The notes beneath the pieces were generated by a model. It searched no databases. It was not told the DNA's origin and was given only the letters and a program-made list of their open reading frames with translations. A program made the translations under genes and the position numbers. This document shows positions 32,236 to 41,100 of a DNA stretch of 64,000 nt, one piece after another. Position 1 is the stretch's first letter, and the number at the start of each line of letters is the position of its first letter. This DNA comes from Capsulimonas sp039928515 (lineage in GTDB: Bacteria > Armatimonadota > Armatimonadia > Armatimonadales > Capsulimonadaceae): NCBI RefSeq assembly GCF_039928515.1, contig NZ_JBDSSZ010000278.1, one strand, 5' to 3'.

Positions 32236-33255
32236 TCACGAGACAGGTGGAGCGGTGGAGTCGCGAACGACGAGCGTGGGCTTGAGGAGCCAGGTTGACG
32301 GATCAGGCGCGTCTCCAGCCAGTCTTTGGAAAAGCAGGCGCGCCGCCGTCTCGCCGATCTCGATCAGCGGCTGCCGCACGGATGTCAGCGCGGGAATGCC
32401 GATCGCGCCTTCGGGCGTATCGTCGACGCCGACCACGGAGAGGCGGATCGGTACGGAGATGCCCAGATCGCGAGCGGCTTGCATGGCCCCCATGGCGTTT
32501 TGGTCATTCGCCGCGAAGATGGCGGTCGGCGGGCTAGGCAGAGTCAGCAAACGCCGTGTCTGCGCGTAGGCCAGATCTGCATCGAACGCGCCTGGACCAG
32601 CAGCGTATTCCGGCGGCAAATGGAATCCTTCCGCCGACATGAAATGATGATAAGCTTCCGTGCGCGTCCGTCCGCCTAGCATGTTCACAGGCCCCGTCAG
32701 ATGCGCGATGCGCGTATGGCCCAGACCGCGCAAATGCTCCAAGGCAAGCCGTGTGCCATGTAAATTGTCCGTATCCACCGAGGCGATCCCGTAAGGATCT
32801 CCGGGATAGGAAACAGTAACGATGGGGATGTTGCAGGACGCGAGCGCCGGGACAATATCGGCGTCCATCGGCGGCGCCACAACGATCAGTCCATCGGTGC
32901 GCTGGTCTCGGTAAGTCGCCGCCGAAAGCTCGGCGGTCCGCCATGGATCGGTGCAAAACGTGACGTTATAACCCGCCGATGAGGAAGCCGTGAGCACCCC
33001 TTGCAGAATAAACGACGTGTAGGGATGGCTGACGACCACCATCGTATTGACGGTCCCAAACAAGATGCCGATCGTGTTCATGCGCTTATGCGACAGCCCT
33101 CGCGCCACGGCGCTGGGATGGTAGTTCAGCTCCTGCATGGCCCTCAGCACGCGCGCCCGCGTTTCGGGCAGCAGCACGCGCTTGCCGTTCAATACATAGG
33201 ATACGGTGGCGGTAGAGACGCCGCACGCCTTGGCGACATCTTTGATAGTAGTCAT
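32236..33255 (-). CDS. LacI-family transcriptional regulator (LacI-D)
   Basis: 339 aa from MTTIKDVAKACGVSTATVSY; the longer frame to 33327 runs through the operator and promoter. Hinge HPSAVARGLSHKRMNT. The effector domain contains TDGLIVVAPPMDAD, LGHTRIAHLTGP and PTAIFAANDQNAMGAMQAA. Related GTTTAA-type palindromes lie at its own promoter and at that of divergent pseudopilin D, so it probably controls both directions. Confidence 0.92.
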   Translation of the reverse strand: MTTIKDVAKACGVSTATVSYVLNGKRVLLPETRARVLRAMQELNYHPSAVARGLSHKRMNTIGILFGTVNTMVVVSHPYTSFILQGVLTASSSAGYNVTFCTDPWRTAELSAATYRDQRTDGLIVVAPPMDADIVPALASCNIPIVTVSYPGDPYGIASVDTDNLHGTRLALEHLRGLGHTRIAHLTGPVNMLGGRTRTEAYHHFMSAEGFHLPPEYAAGPGAFDADLAYAQTRRLLTLPSPPTAIFAANDQNAMGAMQAARDLGISVPIRLSVVGVDDTPEGAIGIPALTSVRQPLIEIGETAARLLFQRLAGDAPDPSTWLLKPTLVVRDSTAPPVS

Positions 33256-33273
33256 TGTCTGATCACACACCTC

Positions 33274-33327
33274 GGTTACGCGGTTAAACGTTGGGCCAAT
33301 TGTATCATGGCCGCCTTGAGTTGTCAA
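33274..33327 (-). promoter_or_regulatory. Promoter and operator of LacI-D
   Basis: Minus strand: TTGACA (33327-33322), 17-bp spacer, TACAAT (33304-33299). The operator at 33289-33274 reads GTTTAACCGCGTAACC, an imperfect copy of the pseudopilin D site. Confidence 0.82.
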
Positions 33328-33397
33328 GCGCTCGTATTTCGCTCAGCTGTGCAATTTGCCATATGATAAATACGCAATAATTTCAAAAAAACTGTTA

Positions 33398-33449
33398 TTG
33401 ACAAATTGGCAAGTGTCTGATATACTCAGGATAGTTTAACCGCTTAAAC
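33398..33449 (+). promoter_or_regulatory. Promoter and operator of pseudopilin D
   Basis: TTGACA 33398-33403, 17-bp spacer, TATACT 33421-33426 with TGA before it. GTTTAACCGCTTAAAC (33434-33449) is 14/16 palindromic and covers the expected start site. Confidence 0.88.
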
Positions 33450-33494
33450 ACTAGAGACATATATCACAGCCATTATCCAGAAGGAGTTCCACCG

Positions 33495-34307
33495 ATGAAA
33501 CGACGCGCCGGATTTACACTTATTGAGCTTCTCGTTGTGATCGCTATCATTGCGATCCTAGCCGCCATCCTCTTCCCTGTCTTTGCCAAGGCCCGAGAGA
33601 AGGCCCGCCAGATTTCCTGTACATCCAATTTGAAGCAGATTGGTCTCGCTATTTTTCAGTACACACAAGATTACGATGAAACATATCCTCAGGCCAATGA
33701 CCAGCGGGGAATCCAGTGGTATGACCATGTCGATCCGTACGTTAAAAGCGGCGCCAAATTCAACGGTGCTAGCTACGGAACGGGGGGTGTCTGGCATTGT
33801 CCATCTTTCCCAAATACTGATCAGGGACAAAACTACGGGGCCAGCGACGGGCTGTTTCCCAACAATGCTGGACAGGATCCCAACGATCCTAATTCAGGCT
33901 TCGTAAAACCATGGAGCTTAGCGATTGTGGATGCTCCTGCCGATAAAATTATGGTTGCGGAAAAGGGATTAAATGGGGCTGCTTGGGGCTATGAGCAGTT
34001 TCTAACTATGCAAAATTGGTGGGCGACGAGCGTCAAGACTGGCGGCGTTTACGATCCGTCGAAAGACAACAGCTCAATTTCGGCTTCCGATACCATGAAC
34101 CGTGATGTCAGCAGCGGCACTCCTTGGGAAGGGGGCCGAACTGTTCGCTATCGTCATACAGATATGGCGAACGTGCTGTTCTGTGATGGTCACGCTAAAG
34201 CCATGCATAAGGGCAGCATCAAGTGGTATCAGAATGTTTATATTCCACAGGTGTATGAGGGCAGCACTGCGAAGGAATACAGCTGGGCCAATCCCAATCC
34301 TTCTTAA
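33495..34307 (+). CDS. DUF1559 / H-X9-DG pseudopilin D
   Basis: 270 aa: MKRRAGFTLIELLVVIAIIA, AREKARQISCTSNLKQIGLA and the C-terminal RYRHTDMANVLFCDGHAKAM (H-X9-DG). AAGGAG upstream. It lacks the YACPDDS segment of A and B and has GVWHCPSFP instead. It is transcribed away from LacI-D/GH5 and followed by a hairpin and a small lipoprotein gene. Confidence 0.92.
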   Translation: MKRRAGFTLIELLVVIAIIAILAAILFPVFAKAREKARQISCTSNLKQIGLAIFQYTQDYDETYPQANDQRGIQWYDHVDPYVKSGAKFNGASYGTGGVWHCPSFPNTDQGQNYGASDGLFPNNAGQDPNDPNSGFVKPWSLAIVDAPADKIMVAEKGLNGAAWGYEQFLTMQNWWATSVKTGGVYDPSKDNSSISASDTMNRDVSSGTPWEGGRTVRYRHTDMANVLFCDGHAKAMHKGSIKWYQNVYIPQVYEGSTAKEYSWANPNPS

Positions 34308-34331
34308 TTGCCTTGGCTAAGGAAATAATAT

Positions 34332-34359
34332 GGCGAGAGCGACTCTGATTGCTCTCGCC
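34332..34359 (+). terminator. Hairpin between pseudopilin D and lipoprotein genes
   Basis: GGCGAGAGC (34332-34340) pairs with GCTCTCGCC (34351-34359), 10-nt loop, no clear T-run. Similar in position to the hairpin after pseudopilin C. Confidence 0.5.
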
Positions 34360-34371
34360 ATTCGATTGTAA

Positions 34372-34596
34372 ATGAAAACGAAGATTATGTACGATCACCG
34401 AAAAACCTTCAAATTATTGTGCGTCGCTATCTTTGTCGCCTCTGTGGGCGTTGTCGGTTGCGGTCATAAAGAAGAACCCGCAGGACCGCCTCCGCCTGCG
34501 GGCGCCGCAACACTTGATCCCGCTGCCCAATCACAGATGCAGGCCCAGCAGCAAGCCGAAAGCGCAGCACGCTCGCGAACCGCGCCGCCGAAGTAG
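34372..34596 (+). CDS. Small Pro/Ala/Gln-rich lipoprotein
   Basis: 74 aa (or 69 from the ATG at 34387). The hydrophobic segment ends in the lipobox VVGC, followed by GHKEEPAGPPPPAGAA and a Gln/Ala-rich end (SQMQAQQQAESAARS). No good ribosome site is visible, so read-through coupling to pseudopilin D is likely. It resembles the products of 18835-19074 and 58727-59005 in size, lipobox, composition and place. Confidence 0.7.
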   Translation: MKTKIMYDHRKTFKLLCVAIFVASVGVVGCGHKEEPAGPPPPAGAATLDPAAQSQMQAQQQAESAARSRTAPPK

Positions 34597-34715
34597 CCGT
34601 TCAGAAGCACACACACAAAACTCAAAACGAATGTGAGCCGACGCCGTGAGGCGCCGGCTGTTTTGCTGTCTGGGGAAGTATAATCTCAGAGCGCTTCCGC
34701 GCAGATATGAGATCT

Positions 34716-35303
34716 ATGACCAACCACTACATCGTTTTCGAAAAGACCGTGCATTCGGTCGTTCACATCGTTCAGGGCGATACGCTCGCCGCCGCAATTT
34801 GGAATTATATTATCCGCGACCAGACGGAAGCCGCGCTTCAGCCCGATGGGGCTGTCTTCGCCTGGGGAGTCACTTATCCGCACCCGCTGGCTTACATCGA
34901 GCGCTGGCACAAGTGTGAGGGGGATTGGCAGATCCGGGAACTGCCCGATTGGGCCTGGTCGGATCCATCCGCGCAGATCTTTACCGACAAAGGCCCGGAC
35001 GACGTGACACAGGCCTTGGAGTCGTGTTTGGAGAAGTTCGTCAAGCGTTCTCCCAAGGCGGACGCGCAGTGGTTCGTTTGGCCGCTCACGACGGGCGTGC
35101 TGGTGACGTTCTATCAGACGAAGCATCTGGAGCTTAAGATTTTGAGACGCTATCTCTGGACCTGGAACGGAAAGCGCGAGAAGATCGTCGAATGGAAAGG
35201 CGACTACGCACAGCTCGCCGAGGAGCTGGACACGCAAACCGTCCACATGCGTCCCGGCGCCCAGTCGTCCCTTTCCGCCGTACCTGGTGGAGTAGGATTT
35301 TAA
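34716..35303 (+). CDS. Hypothetical cytoplasmic protein
   Basis: 195 aa from MTNHYIVFEKTVHSVVHIVQ. No signal peptide or membrane segment. Trp-rich middle (AIWNYIIRD, ERWHKCEGDWQ, DAQWFVWPLT). No family recognised. It opens a run of short accessory genes; the next gene starts 17 bp later, so they may be co-transcribed. Confidence 0.6.
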   Translation: MTNHYIVFEKTVHSVVHIVQGDTLAAAIWNYIIRDQTEAALQPDGAVFAWGVTYPHPLAYIERWHKCEGDWQIRELPDWAWSDPSAQIFTDKGPDDVTQALESCLEKFVKRSPKADAQWFVWPLTTGVLVTFYQTKHLELKILRRYLWTWNGKREKIVEWKGDYAQLAEELDTQTVHMRPGAQSSLSAVPGGVGF

Positions 35304-35320
35304 CCCAGGAGAATCGTTCT

Positions 35321-35839
35321 ATGATCCGACAGTTTCCGAAGGCGTTCACAACGGCGCTTTGCCTGATCGCCGCCGGCGTCACGCTCCACGCCTCGCCCAC
35401 AGGTGAGAAGACACTGACGCCGGCCGACCGAAAACACTTGCTGAACGACAAATTCCAGACTTCTTACACCAGCCATGCTCTGCCGGCGTCGGTGAAGGCT
35501 CTCTACGCCGCCCCGCCGCTGAATGAGCCGCCTCCGTCCGGCGCCAAGATGACGTTTCCCATGGCCGAGCCCGGCAAGCCGTGGAACGTCGGCGACGCCG
35601 TGCAGGATACGAGCCTGCCATTTCGCCGTCTGATTTTCGTCGCCGTCTCCAAGGACTATTGTTTAGTCACCTACGAACGCGGCGGCATCGCCTACAGCCG
35701 CTGCGCTTCGCTGTTCCACTACACGGGCAAAAAGGCCGACCTGCGATGGTCCGGGAACATCTACGGAGACTTCAAAACCCTGCACGATGTCCGTGTCGCG
35801 ATCAAGGCGCACAAGTATCGTGACGGCGGCCTGCTCTGA
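35321..35839 (+). CDS. Hypothetical secreted protein
   Basis: 172 aa from MIRQFPKAFTTALCLIAAGV (signal peptide about 1-24); CAGGAGAA precedes 35321. The mature region has AMTFPMAEPGKPWNVGDAV-like residues around 75-100 and a C-terminal FVAVSKDYCLVTYERGG. No known domain. Confidence 0.62.
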   Translation: MIRQFPKAFTTALCLIAAGVTLHASPTGEKTLTPADRKHLLNDKFQTSYTSHALPASVKALYAAPPLNEPPPSGAKMTFPMAEPGKPWNVGDAVQDTSLPFRRLIFVAVSKDYCLVTYERGGIAYSRCASLFHYTGKKADLRWSGNIYGDFKTLHDVRVAIKAHKYRDGGLL

Positions 35840-35887
35840 TGCCGCCGATGGCGCGGCGGACGCGAAGAGCGTTCGTGAGGAGACATT

Positions 35888-36088
35888 ATGTTTTCCGTGG
35901 TCTTGTTCATTCTGCTCCTTCCACTGTTCGTAGCGGGGTGGATCTTCGCGATCTGGTGTGTCCGAAAAGCGCTCTTCCCGGATCGACGTCCGCACTCTCA
36001 TCAGTCCGGGCCGCCGGCGCCCCCAGCGGGCGTGTGGCCACCGCCTCCCACGCATCCTGAAGATCCGTCATCTCAGAAAGGACAGTAA
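35888..36088 (+). CDS. Small membrane protein with Pro-rich tail
   Basis: 66 aa. GAGGAG ribosome site. One long hydrophobic segment (FSVVLFILLLPLFVAGWIFA) is followed by a Pro/His/Ser tail. Its TAA overlaps the ATG of the VOC gene by one base (TAATG at 36086-36090), showing coupling. Confidence 0.6.
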   Translation: MFSVVLFILLLPLFVAGWIFAIWCVRKALFPDRRPHSHQSGPPAPPAGVWPPPPTHPEDPSSQKGQ

Positions 36089-36459
36089 TGAGCGTAAACG
36101 TTCAATTCAAGCGCGTCAGCCCCATGCTGGGCGTCTCCGACATGGAGAAGACGCTCGCATTCTATACTACTGTTCTGCTGTTCGACATCGCCATGCAGTC
36201 TCCTGGCTACTCGATTGTCGAAAAGAACGGCGCGAGCGTGCATTTCTCCCTTGTCCAGGACGAAACGATCTTAAAGGGCCTGCGCGGCCATACGGAGATT
36301 TACATCGAAGTCGAAGGAATCGACGCGCTTTGGGAGCATGTCGCGCAGTTCAAGGGCCAGTACCGCATCCGCGATCTGTTCACCCAGAGCTATGGAATGC
36401 GTGAATTTCATATCGACGACCCAAACGAATGCCTTGTGTTCGTGGGGCAGCGGGCGTGA
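36088..36459 (+). CDS. VOC-family (glyoxalase/bleomycin resistance-like) protein
   Basis: 123 aa. One glyoxalase-type unit: VSPMLGVSDMEKTLAFYTTV, SIVEKNGASVHFSL, EIYIEVEGIDALWEHV and FHIDDPNECLVFVGQ. Resembles single-domain VOC proteins annotated as bleomycin or fosfomycin resistance-like. The substrate cannot be told; the first metal ligand is unclear. Confidence 0.75.
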   Translation: MSVNVQFKRVSPMLGVSDMEKTLAFYTTVLLFDIAMQSPGYSIVEKNGASVHFSLVQDETILKGLRGHTEIYIEVEGIDALWEHVAQFKGQYRIRDLFTQSYGMREFHIDDPNECLVFVGQRA

Positions 36460-36488
36460 ACTTTTTATCGGCAGCTGTGGGATCGATC

Positions 36489-36968
36489 ATGATGAAAACA
36501 AAGAAAATCACGGACAATCAGGCGTCGATTCTCGCACGCCGTGCGGACGGAAGCTCTCCGCGACCGGAGATAAATCGAGAGGTAGGGCGTGCGTCTTGGT
36601 TTGGTCTTCGCGGCTGGGGGCTCGGTTTAGTGCTAGGGGCGCCTCTTGGCGTATCGCTATACTGCTTGGCCCTGTTGTTATATTTCCCCGTCTTTTTTAT
36701 CATCGGTGCTTTGAGCTGGATCACGCCACGCTCACCCCATGTTTTGACTGACATTATTTTCGATCAGGTCAATTTCGGCCCGGGATGCGTGATTTTCTTA
36801 GGTTCGCTTTGCGTGGCTTTGGATGTGCTGTGGACTCGCCAGATGGTCCGCCGTGGCGATCGGGCATTCGCTCTGGCGCAGGCGCCGCTATCCATTGCAG
36901 TGGTGATTGCTTTGTTCGCCATCACCATGATTAGACACAAGCCACTGTCGTCGTTTTACGGTCAGTAA
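36489..36968 (+). CDS. Hypothetical membrane protein
   Basis: 159 aa from MMKTKKITDNQASILARRAD. About three hydrophobic segments (LGVSLYCLALLLYFPVFFII, VIFLGSLCVALDVLW and APLSIAVVIALFAITMI). No family recognised. Confidence 0.55.
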   Translation: MMKTKKITDNQASILARRADGSSPRPEINREVGRASWFGLRGWGLGLVLGAPLGVSLYCLALLLYFPVFFIIGALSWITPRSPHVLTDIIFDQVNFGPGCVIFLGSLCVALDVLWTRQMVRRGDRAFALAQAPLSIAVVIALFAITMIRHKPLSSFYGQ

Positions 36969-36977
36969 AATATCACG

Positions 36978-37337
36978 ATGAACATCCTATGGGTTGAAAA
37001 CCACGATCGATTTGCGAAGATCGCCATAAAGACGTTCCTCGCCGAGCACAACGTCACCGTTGTCCCAAGTCTCGCAGCGGCGCGCGCCGTTCTGGAGCCA
37101 GCCGTCTTCGATGTGGTGATGATCGATTACGATCTGGACGATGGCAAGGGTGACGCTCTGATTGAGGAGATTAGCGCGCTTACGCCACAGCCTGGGATCA
37201 TCGCTACTTCCTCGCACGCCTTCGGCAATCAAGCGCTGATGGCGGCCGGCGCGCACGCTATTTGCGGCAAGACTGAGTTTACAACGATTAGGGACGTAAT
37301 TGCGGCGCTTCCAGGACAGCAAACTACCATAAGTTAA
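36978..37337 (+). CDS. Response-regulator receiver-like protein
   Basis: 119 aa, stand-alone REC-like fold. MNILWVENHDRF has Glu-Asn where an acidic pair is usual. VVMIDYDLDDGKG carries the likely phospho-acceptor Asp. The conserved Thr/Ser is in IATSS and the Lys in ICGKTEF. No output domain. The altered acidic pocket suggests unusual phosphorylation behaviour. Confidence 0.68.
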   Translation: MNILWVENHDRFAKIAIKTFLAEHNVTVVPSLAAARAVLEPAVFDVVMIDYDLDDGKGDALIEEISALTPQPGIIATSSHAFGNQALMAAGAHAICGKTEFTTIRDVIAALPGQQTTIS

Positions 37338-37350
37338 GGATGTAGCAAAG

Positions 37351-37776
37351 ATGGAAGTATCGGAAATTGTGGAGTTTGTGATGGCGCGGGGGGCGGAAGG
37401 GCGCTTTGGTCTTCTTAACCGGGCGCAGCGGGTCGTCTTCGCCATCACCGATCTGGACAGCATGGTCGCCGAGTACAGCCTGTACGACTACTACGACAGC
37501 CAGGCGGGCAAAAATGCGGCGTTTGCTGTCTCAGCGCTCAAAGAGATCGGCGCCCTGGAGTCGTCGGCGCTGATCCGCAGCGCGAATGCGCTGTTTCCCG
37601 GTGGCCAGCCGCCGCTCGATCTGGCGAAACGATGCGAGCAGATTGAGGCGATGGGCGCGGATGTGAAAGAAAGCATGAATGAGATCGGCGCGCTGTTTCT
37701 GGTCTGTCCTGACAACTTTGCCGAGAAGTTCGAGGCGTTTGTGCTTGCCAACCAAAAAGAACTGATGGCGGCGTAA
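37351..37776 (+). CDS. DUF4375 (DMP19-like) protein
   Basis: 141 aa, helical. LLNRAQRVVFAITDLDSMVA, SQAGKNAAFAVSALKEIGA and ALFPGGQPP match the DUF4375/DMP19 pattern (acidic, DNA-mimic or immunity-type proteins). AAGGATG upstream. The barstar-like gene starts 4 bp after its stop. Confidence 0.7.
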   Translation: MEVSEIVEFVMARGAEGRFGLLNRAQRVVFAITDLDSMVAEYSLYDYYDSQAGKNAAFAVSALKEIGALESSALIRSANALFPGGQPPLDLAKRCEQIEAMGADVKESMNEIGALFLVCPDNFAEKFEAFVLANQKELMAA

Positions 37777-37780
37777 GCTT

Positions 37781-38110
37781 ATGGCTGTTGTAAATATCGA
37801 TTGCGAACAGATTACGAATTGGGCGTCGTTTCACTTAGTATTCAAGGAAGCTTGCGGCTTCCCAGATTTTTACGGAGCGAACATGGACGCGTGGATCGAT
37901 TGTTTTTCCGATCTGCGTGACGAGTATGGCATGACATGCTTTAAACTCGCGGACGACGAAGTGCTTCATATTGAGTTGCATCACGTTGCAGATTTGAACG
38001 AACGCTTACCAGAAATAGTGGCGGAGCTTGTGAAATGTACGGCGTTAGTCAATGCTCGATATGTCGATTGGGAACAAAGCCCGGCGATTTCATTAGTGCG
38101 CGTCGGTTAG
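37781..38110 (+). CDS. Barstar-family protein
   Basis: 109 aa. The barstar core CGFPDFYGANMDAWIDCFSD (the segment that contacts barnase-type RNases) is clear, and the protein has the usual small acidic alpha/beta composition. No barnase-type gene is in the window, so this looks like an orphan inhibitor or immunity protein. It is coupled to the DUF4375 gene. Confidence 0.8.
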   Translation: MAVVNIDCEQITNWASFHLVFKEACGFPDFYGANMDAWIDCFSDLRDEYGMTCFKLADDEVLHIELHHVADLNERLPEIVAELVKCTALVNARYVDWEQSPAISLVRVG

Positions 38111-38120
38111 GAGACACCCT

Positions 38121-41100
38121 TTGATTGGAAAATCACGATCGGCATTGAAGCATGTTGTCTTTATTGCAGTATTCGGAGCACTGTGCGCTACTCCTTCACA
38201 CGGCGCTGCGTCCGACCCGCTGGCGGTGGCGATCCCGACGGGGACGACGTGGGTGGAGGAGATTGGACTGTACTCGGTCGAGTGGCATGGGCTGGATGGG
38301 AAGACGGGGGCGTTTCCGATTGGGTGGGTCGGGATGTTCGACGACCAGACGGGGGTGTCCGCGACGGAGTATGGGGAGCAGAATGGTCGGCGGGCGTTTC
38401 TGCTGCATCCGATGTGGCGTGGGCAGGCGGGGAACGCCGACCAGGGCTATCAGTGGACTCTGCCGAAGGCCCAGAGCGTCCATCTGAAGTTTGGGGTGGC
38501 GATCGGGACGAGTGCGGTGGGGAAGTCGGATGGCGTGACGTTCCGGGTGATGGTGGACGGCGCCTGTGTTTTCGAGAAGAATACGGCGTCGGATACGTGG
38601 GCGGATGCGGACATTGATCTGAGCGCCAAGGCGGGGCGCACGGTGGTCGTGACGTTTGAGACCGATCCGGGGCCGAGCCATGATTCGGGCTTTGACTACG
38701 CGTTGTGGGGCAACCGTCGTATTGAAGTTTCCGGCGCTGCTGCGGCGACGAAAGTAATGGGCGACGCTCCTCAGTATCGTTTGGACTCCAAGGTTGCGGG
38801 GTGGGGGACATCCTCGCCGACTTTTCCTGTGTCCGTAAAGCCCGGCGTTCAGGTCGATACGCAGATCGTTCGTAAACCGCGTGATTTCGCGGGTGGGCTG
38901 CGCTTTGTCGTCACTCGCCCCAAAGGTTCTCACGCGGAGCCGTTGAATTTACCCTTCGGTAATTTTGCAGCGGTGACTTTGGTCGCGCCGGATGGAAGCA
39001 TCATGTCGTCCAGCAATCCTTCCGTGAAGACCGAGGTGACGGAGAATATCACCCGGGACGGCGTGATCCATCGCCAAATGACATATACGATTGGTTCTCG
39101 TGTGGTGCGGCTGGCGTGCGACATCTACTCGTTTAAAGGATCGAGCGCGCGGATTGATGTGCGCAGCGACGATCCGTATATCGCTTCAGTTTACTTCGGG
39201 ATGATTGGTCCGACGGCGATGCGGCGCGGCATTCTGGTTCCCTATCTGCAAAATGGGACGGTGCAGTATCTTCCGGATCAGGCCATGTTCACCAGCGTGT
39301 TCGTGGATTTTGCTCGCTCTCAGGCGAGCACTATCGATGGAGCGACGGCGCGTTACGGCGCGCTGACCGATGGGACGCGCAATCCCGTGCGCGAGACTGC
39401 GTACTTCGCCGTCACACCCGATTTCGCGTCGGTGCTTCCGACGCCGCCGAACCCCGTTTCGCCGTACCGGGCGGCGCTGGGCGGCAAGATTATCGTGGAC
39501 CACTGGCGTCATGTCCCCTTCGCCGAGAATGCCGCCTGGCTGGATCTGCTGGCAAGCTACGGCTTGACGGACACTTTGACCATCGTTCATGACTGGCAGA
39601 ACGGCGGCTACGACAACAAGCTGCCGGACACTACGCCTGCGCAGGCGTCGCTGGGCGGCGACGAGGGAATGCGCGCCTGGATTGCGGCGGCGAAGCGTCA
39701 CGGCGAGATGATTGCACTGCATGACAACTACGCCGATCTTTACCCGAACGCCCCTTCGTTCGACTGGGCCGATGTCGCCCATGAGGCCGACGGCAAGCCG
39801 ATGCTGGCATGGAAGAACCTCATCCAATCTTACGCCGTCGCGCCTGCGTCGACTGTGAAGATCGCGGGCGTTCATACGGCGAAAATTCATGACACCCTGG
39901 CGCCCAACGCGGGATATCTCGATGTGAACTCCTCCACCGGTCCCAGCTTCCATATCGACTTCCAGGCAGGCAGGCCCGACGCCGGCAAGGTGCAGGCGAT
40001 GCGCAAGGCAAACACGCAGCTCTGGGCGTTGACACGAAAAATTTACGGCGGACCAGCGCTCGGGGAAGGATCGCATGACTGGATCTGGGCGGGCTTATTG
40101 GATGGGGTCGAAGGACAGTTCGGCGTTGGAGTTCCCAGCAATGGCGGCCAGACCGCGCCGCTGTTCGTCGATTTCGCACTGCTTAAGGTCCATCCCCGAA
40201 TGCTCAATCATGGCATGGGATATCTGGAGCGCTGGATGACGCCGCCGGCGACCTGGACGCTTCCCGCGCGCCTGCTGGACCAGTACCGAATGCAAGAACT
40301 AATCTATGGGCATTCGGGATTTGTCGCCAATCCGCTCGTCGATTCCCTGCCGTTTCTCTGGCAGGAACACAATCTAGTCCTGCCCGTCACACGTCGTTAT
40401 GCCGCGACACCCGTACGCTCCATCCAATACGAAGTGAATGGCGCCATGGTCGACACAAATGCGGCGGTAGCGGCGAGGGCGTCGTTTGATCGCGCGCGCG
40501 TGACTTACGCCAACGGTCTGACAGTCACGGCTAATGGGCGAGACAAAGACTGGGTTGTGCCGGCGGGCGGCGGGAAGGTGACGCTGGCGCCGTTTGGCTG
40601 GATCGCCGAGGGGCATGACCTGCTGGCGTATACCGCGCGGCGCGGCGGCCGGATCGTGGACTTTGCGCGGACGCCGGATAGCATCTTCGCCAATTGCCGC
40701 GCCGTTTCCATGACCGTGGCGCCGAAACAATGGGACGCCAAGCCATCCGTGGCGCGCTTCACTCAGACAGGCGCACGGACATTCGATATCACTTTCGCAT
40801 GGAACACTGGTGAAAAGATCCCCATCGGCGAAGCGACCTTCGTGCATGTCGTGCGTTCAGAGTCGTCGGATGTGATTTTGTTTCAAATGCCCGCCGCCAT
40901 ACCTGCGCCCCAGGACTGGCCGACGGGCCGCACGGAAGGCCAGAACGCCGCCGTCACGCTGCCGGCGGATCTGCCGGACGGCGATTACTCCATTCGCACG
41001 GGGCTGTATTCGCCCGAACAAGGCGACCGGCTGGCGCTGAACTCCAAGGACGACGGCGGCCGGCGCTATGAGATCGGCGTTCTCCATGTCCGTGACCAGG

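Noticed and set aside
31097..32569. 490-codon plus-strand frame
   Set aside because: Opposite the GH5 and LacI-D genes, which have clear family motifs; no domain on this strand.
38196..38933. Two overlapping minus-strand frames opposite the 1117-aa gene
   Set aside because: Low-complexity Pro/Ser/Arg composition typical of the reverse strand of G-rich coding DNA.
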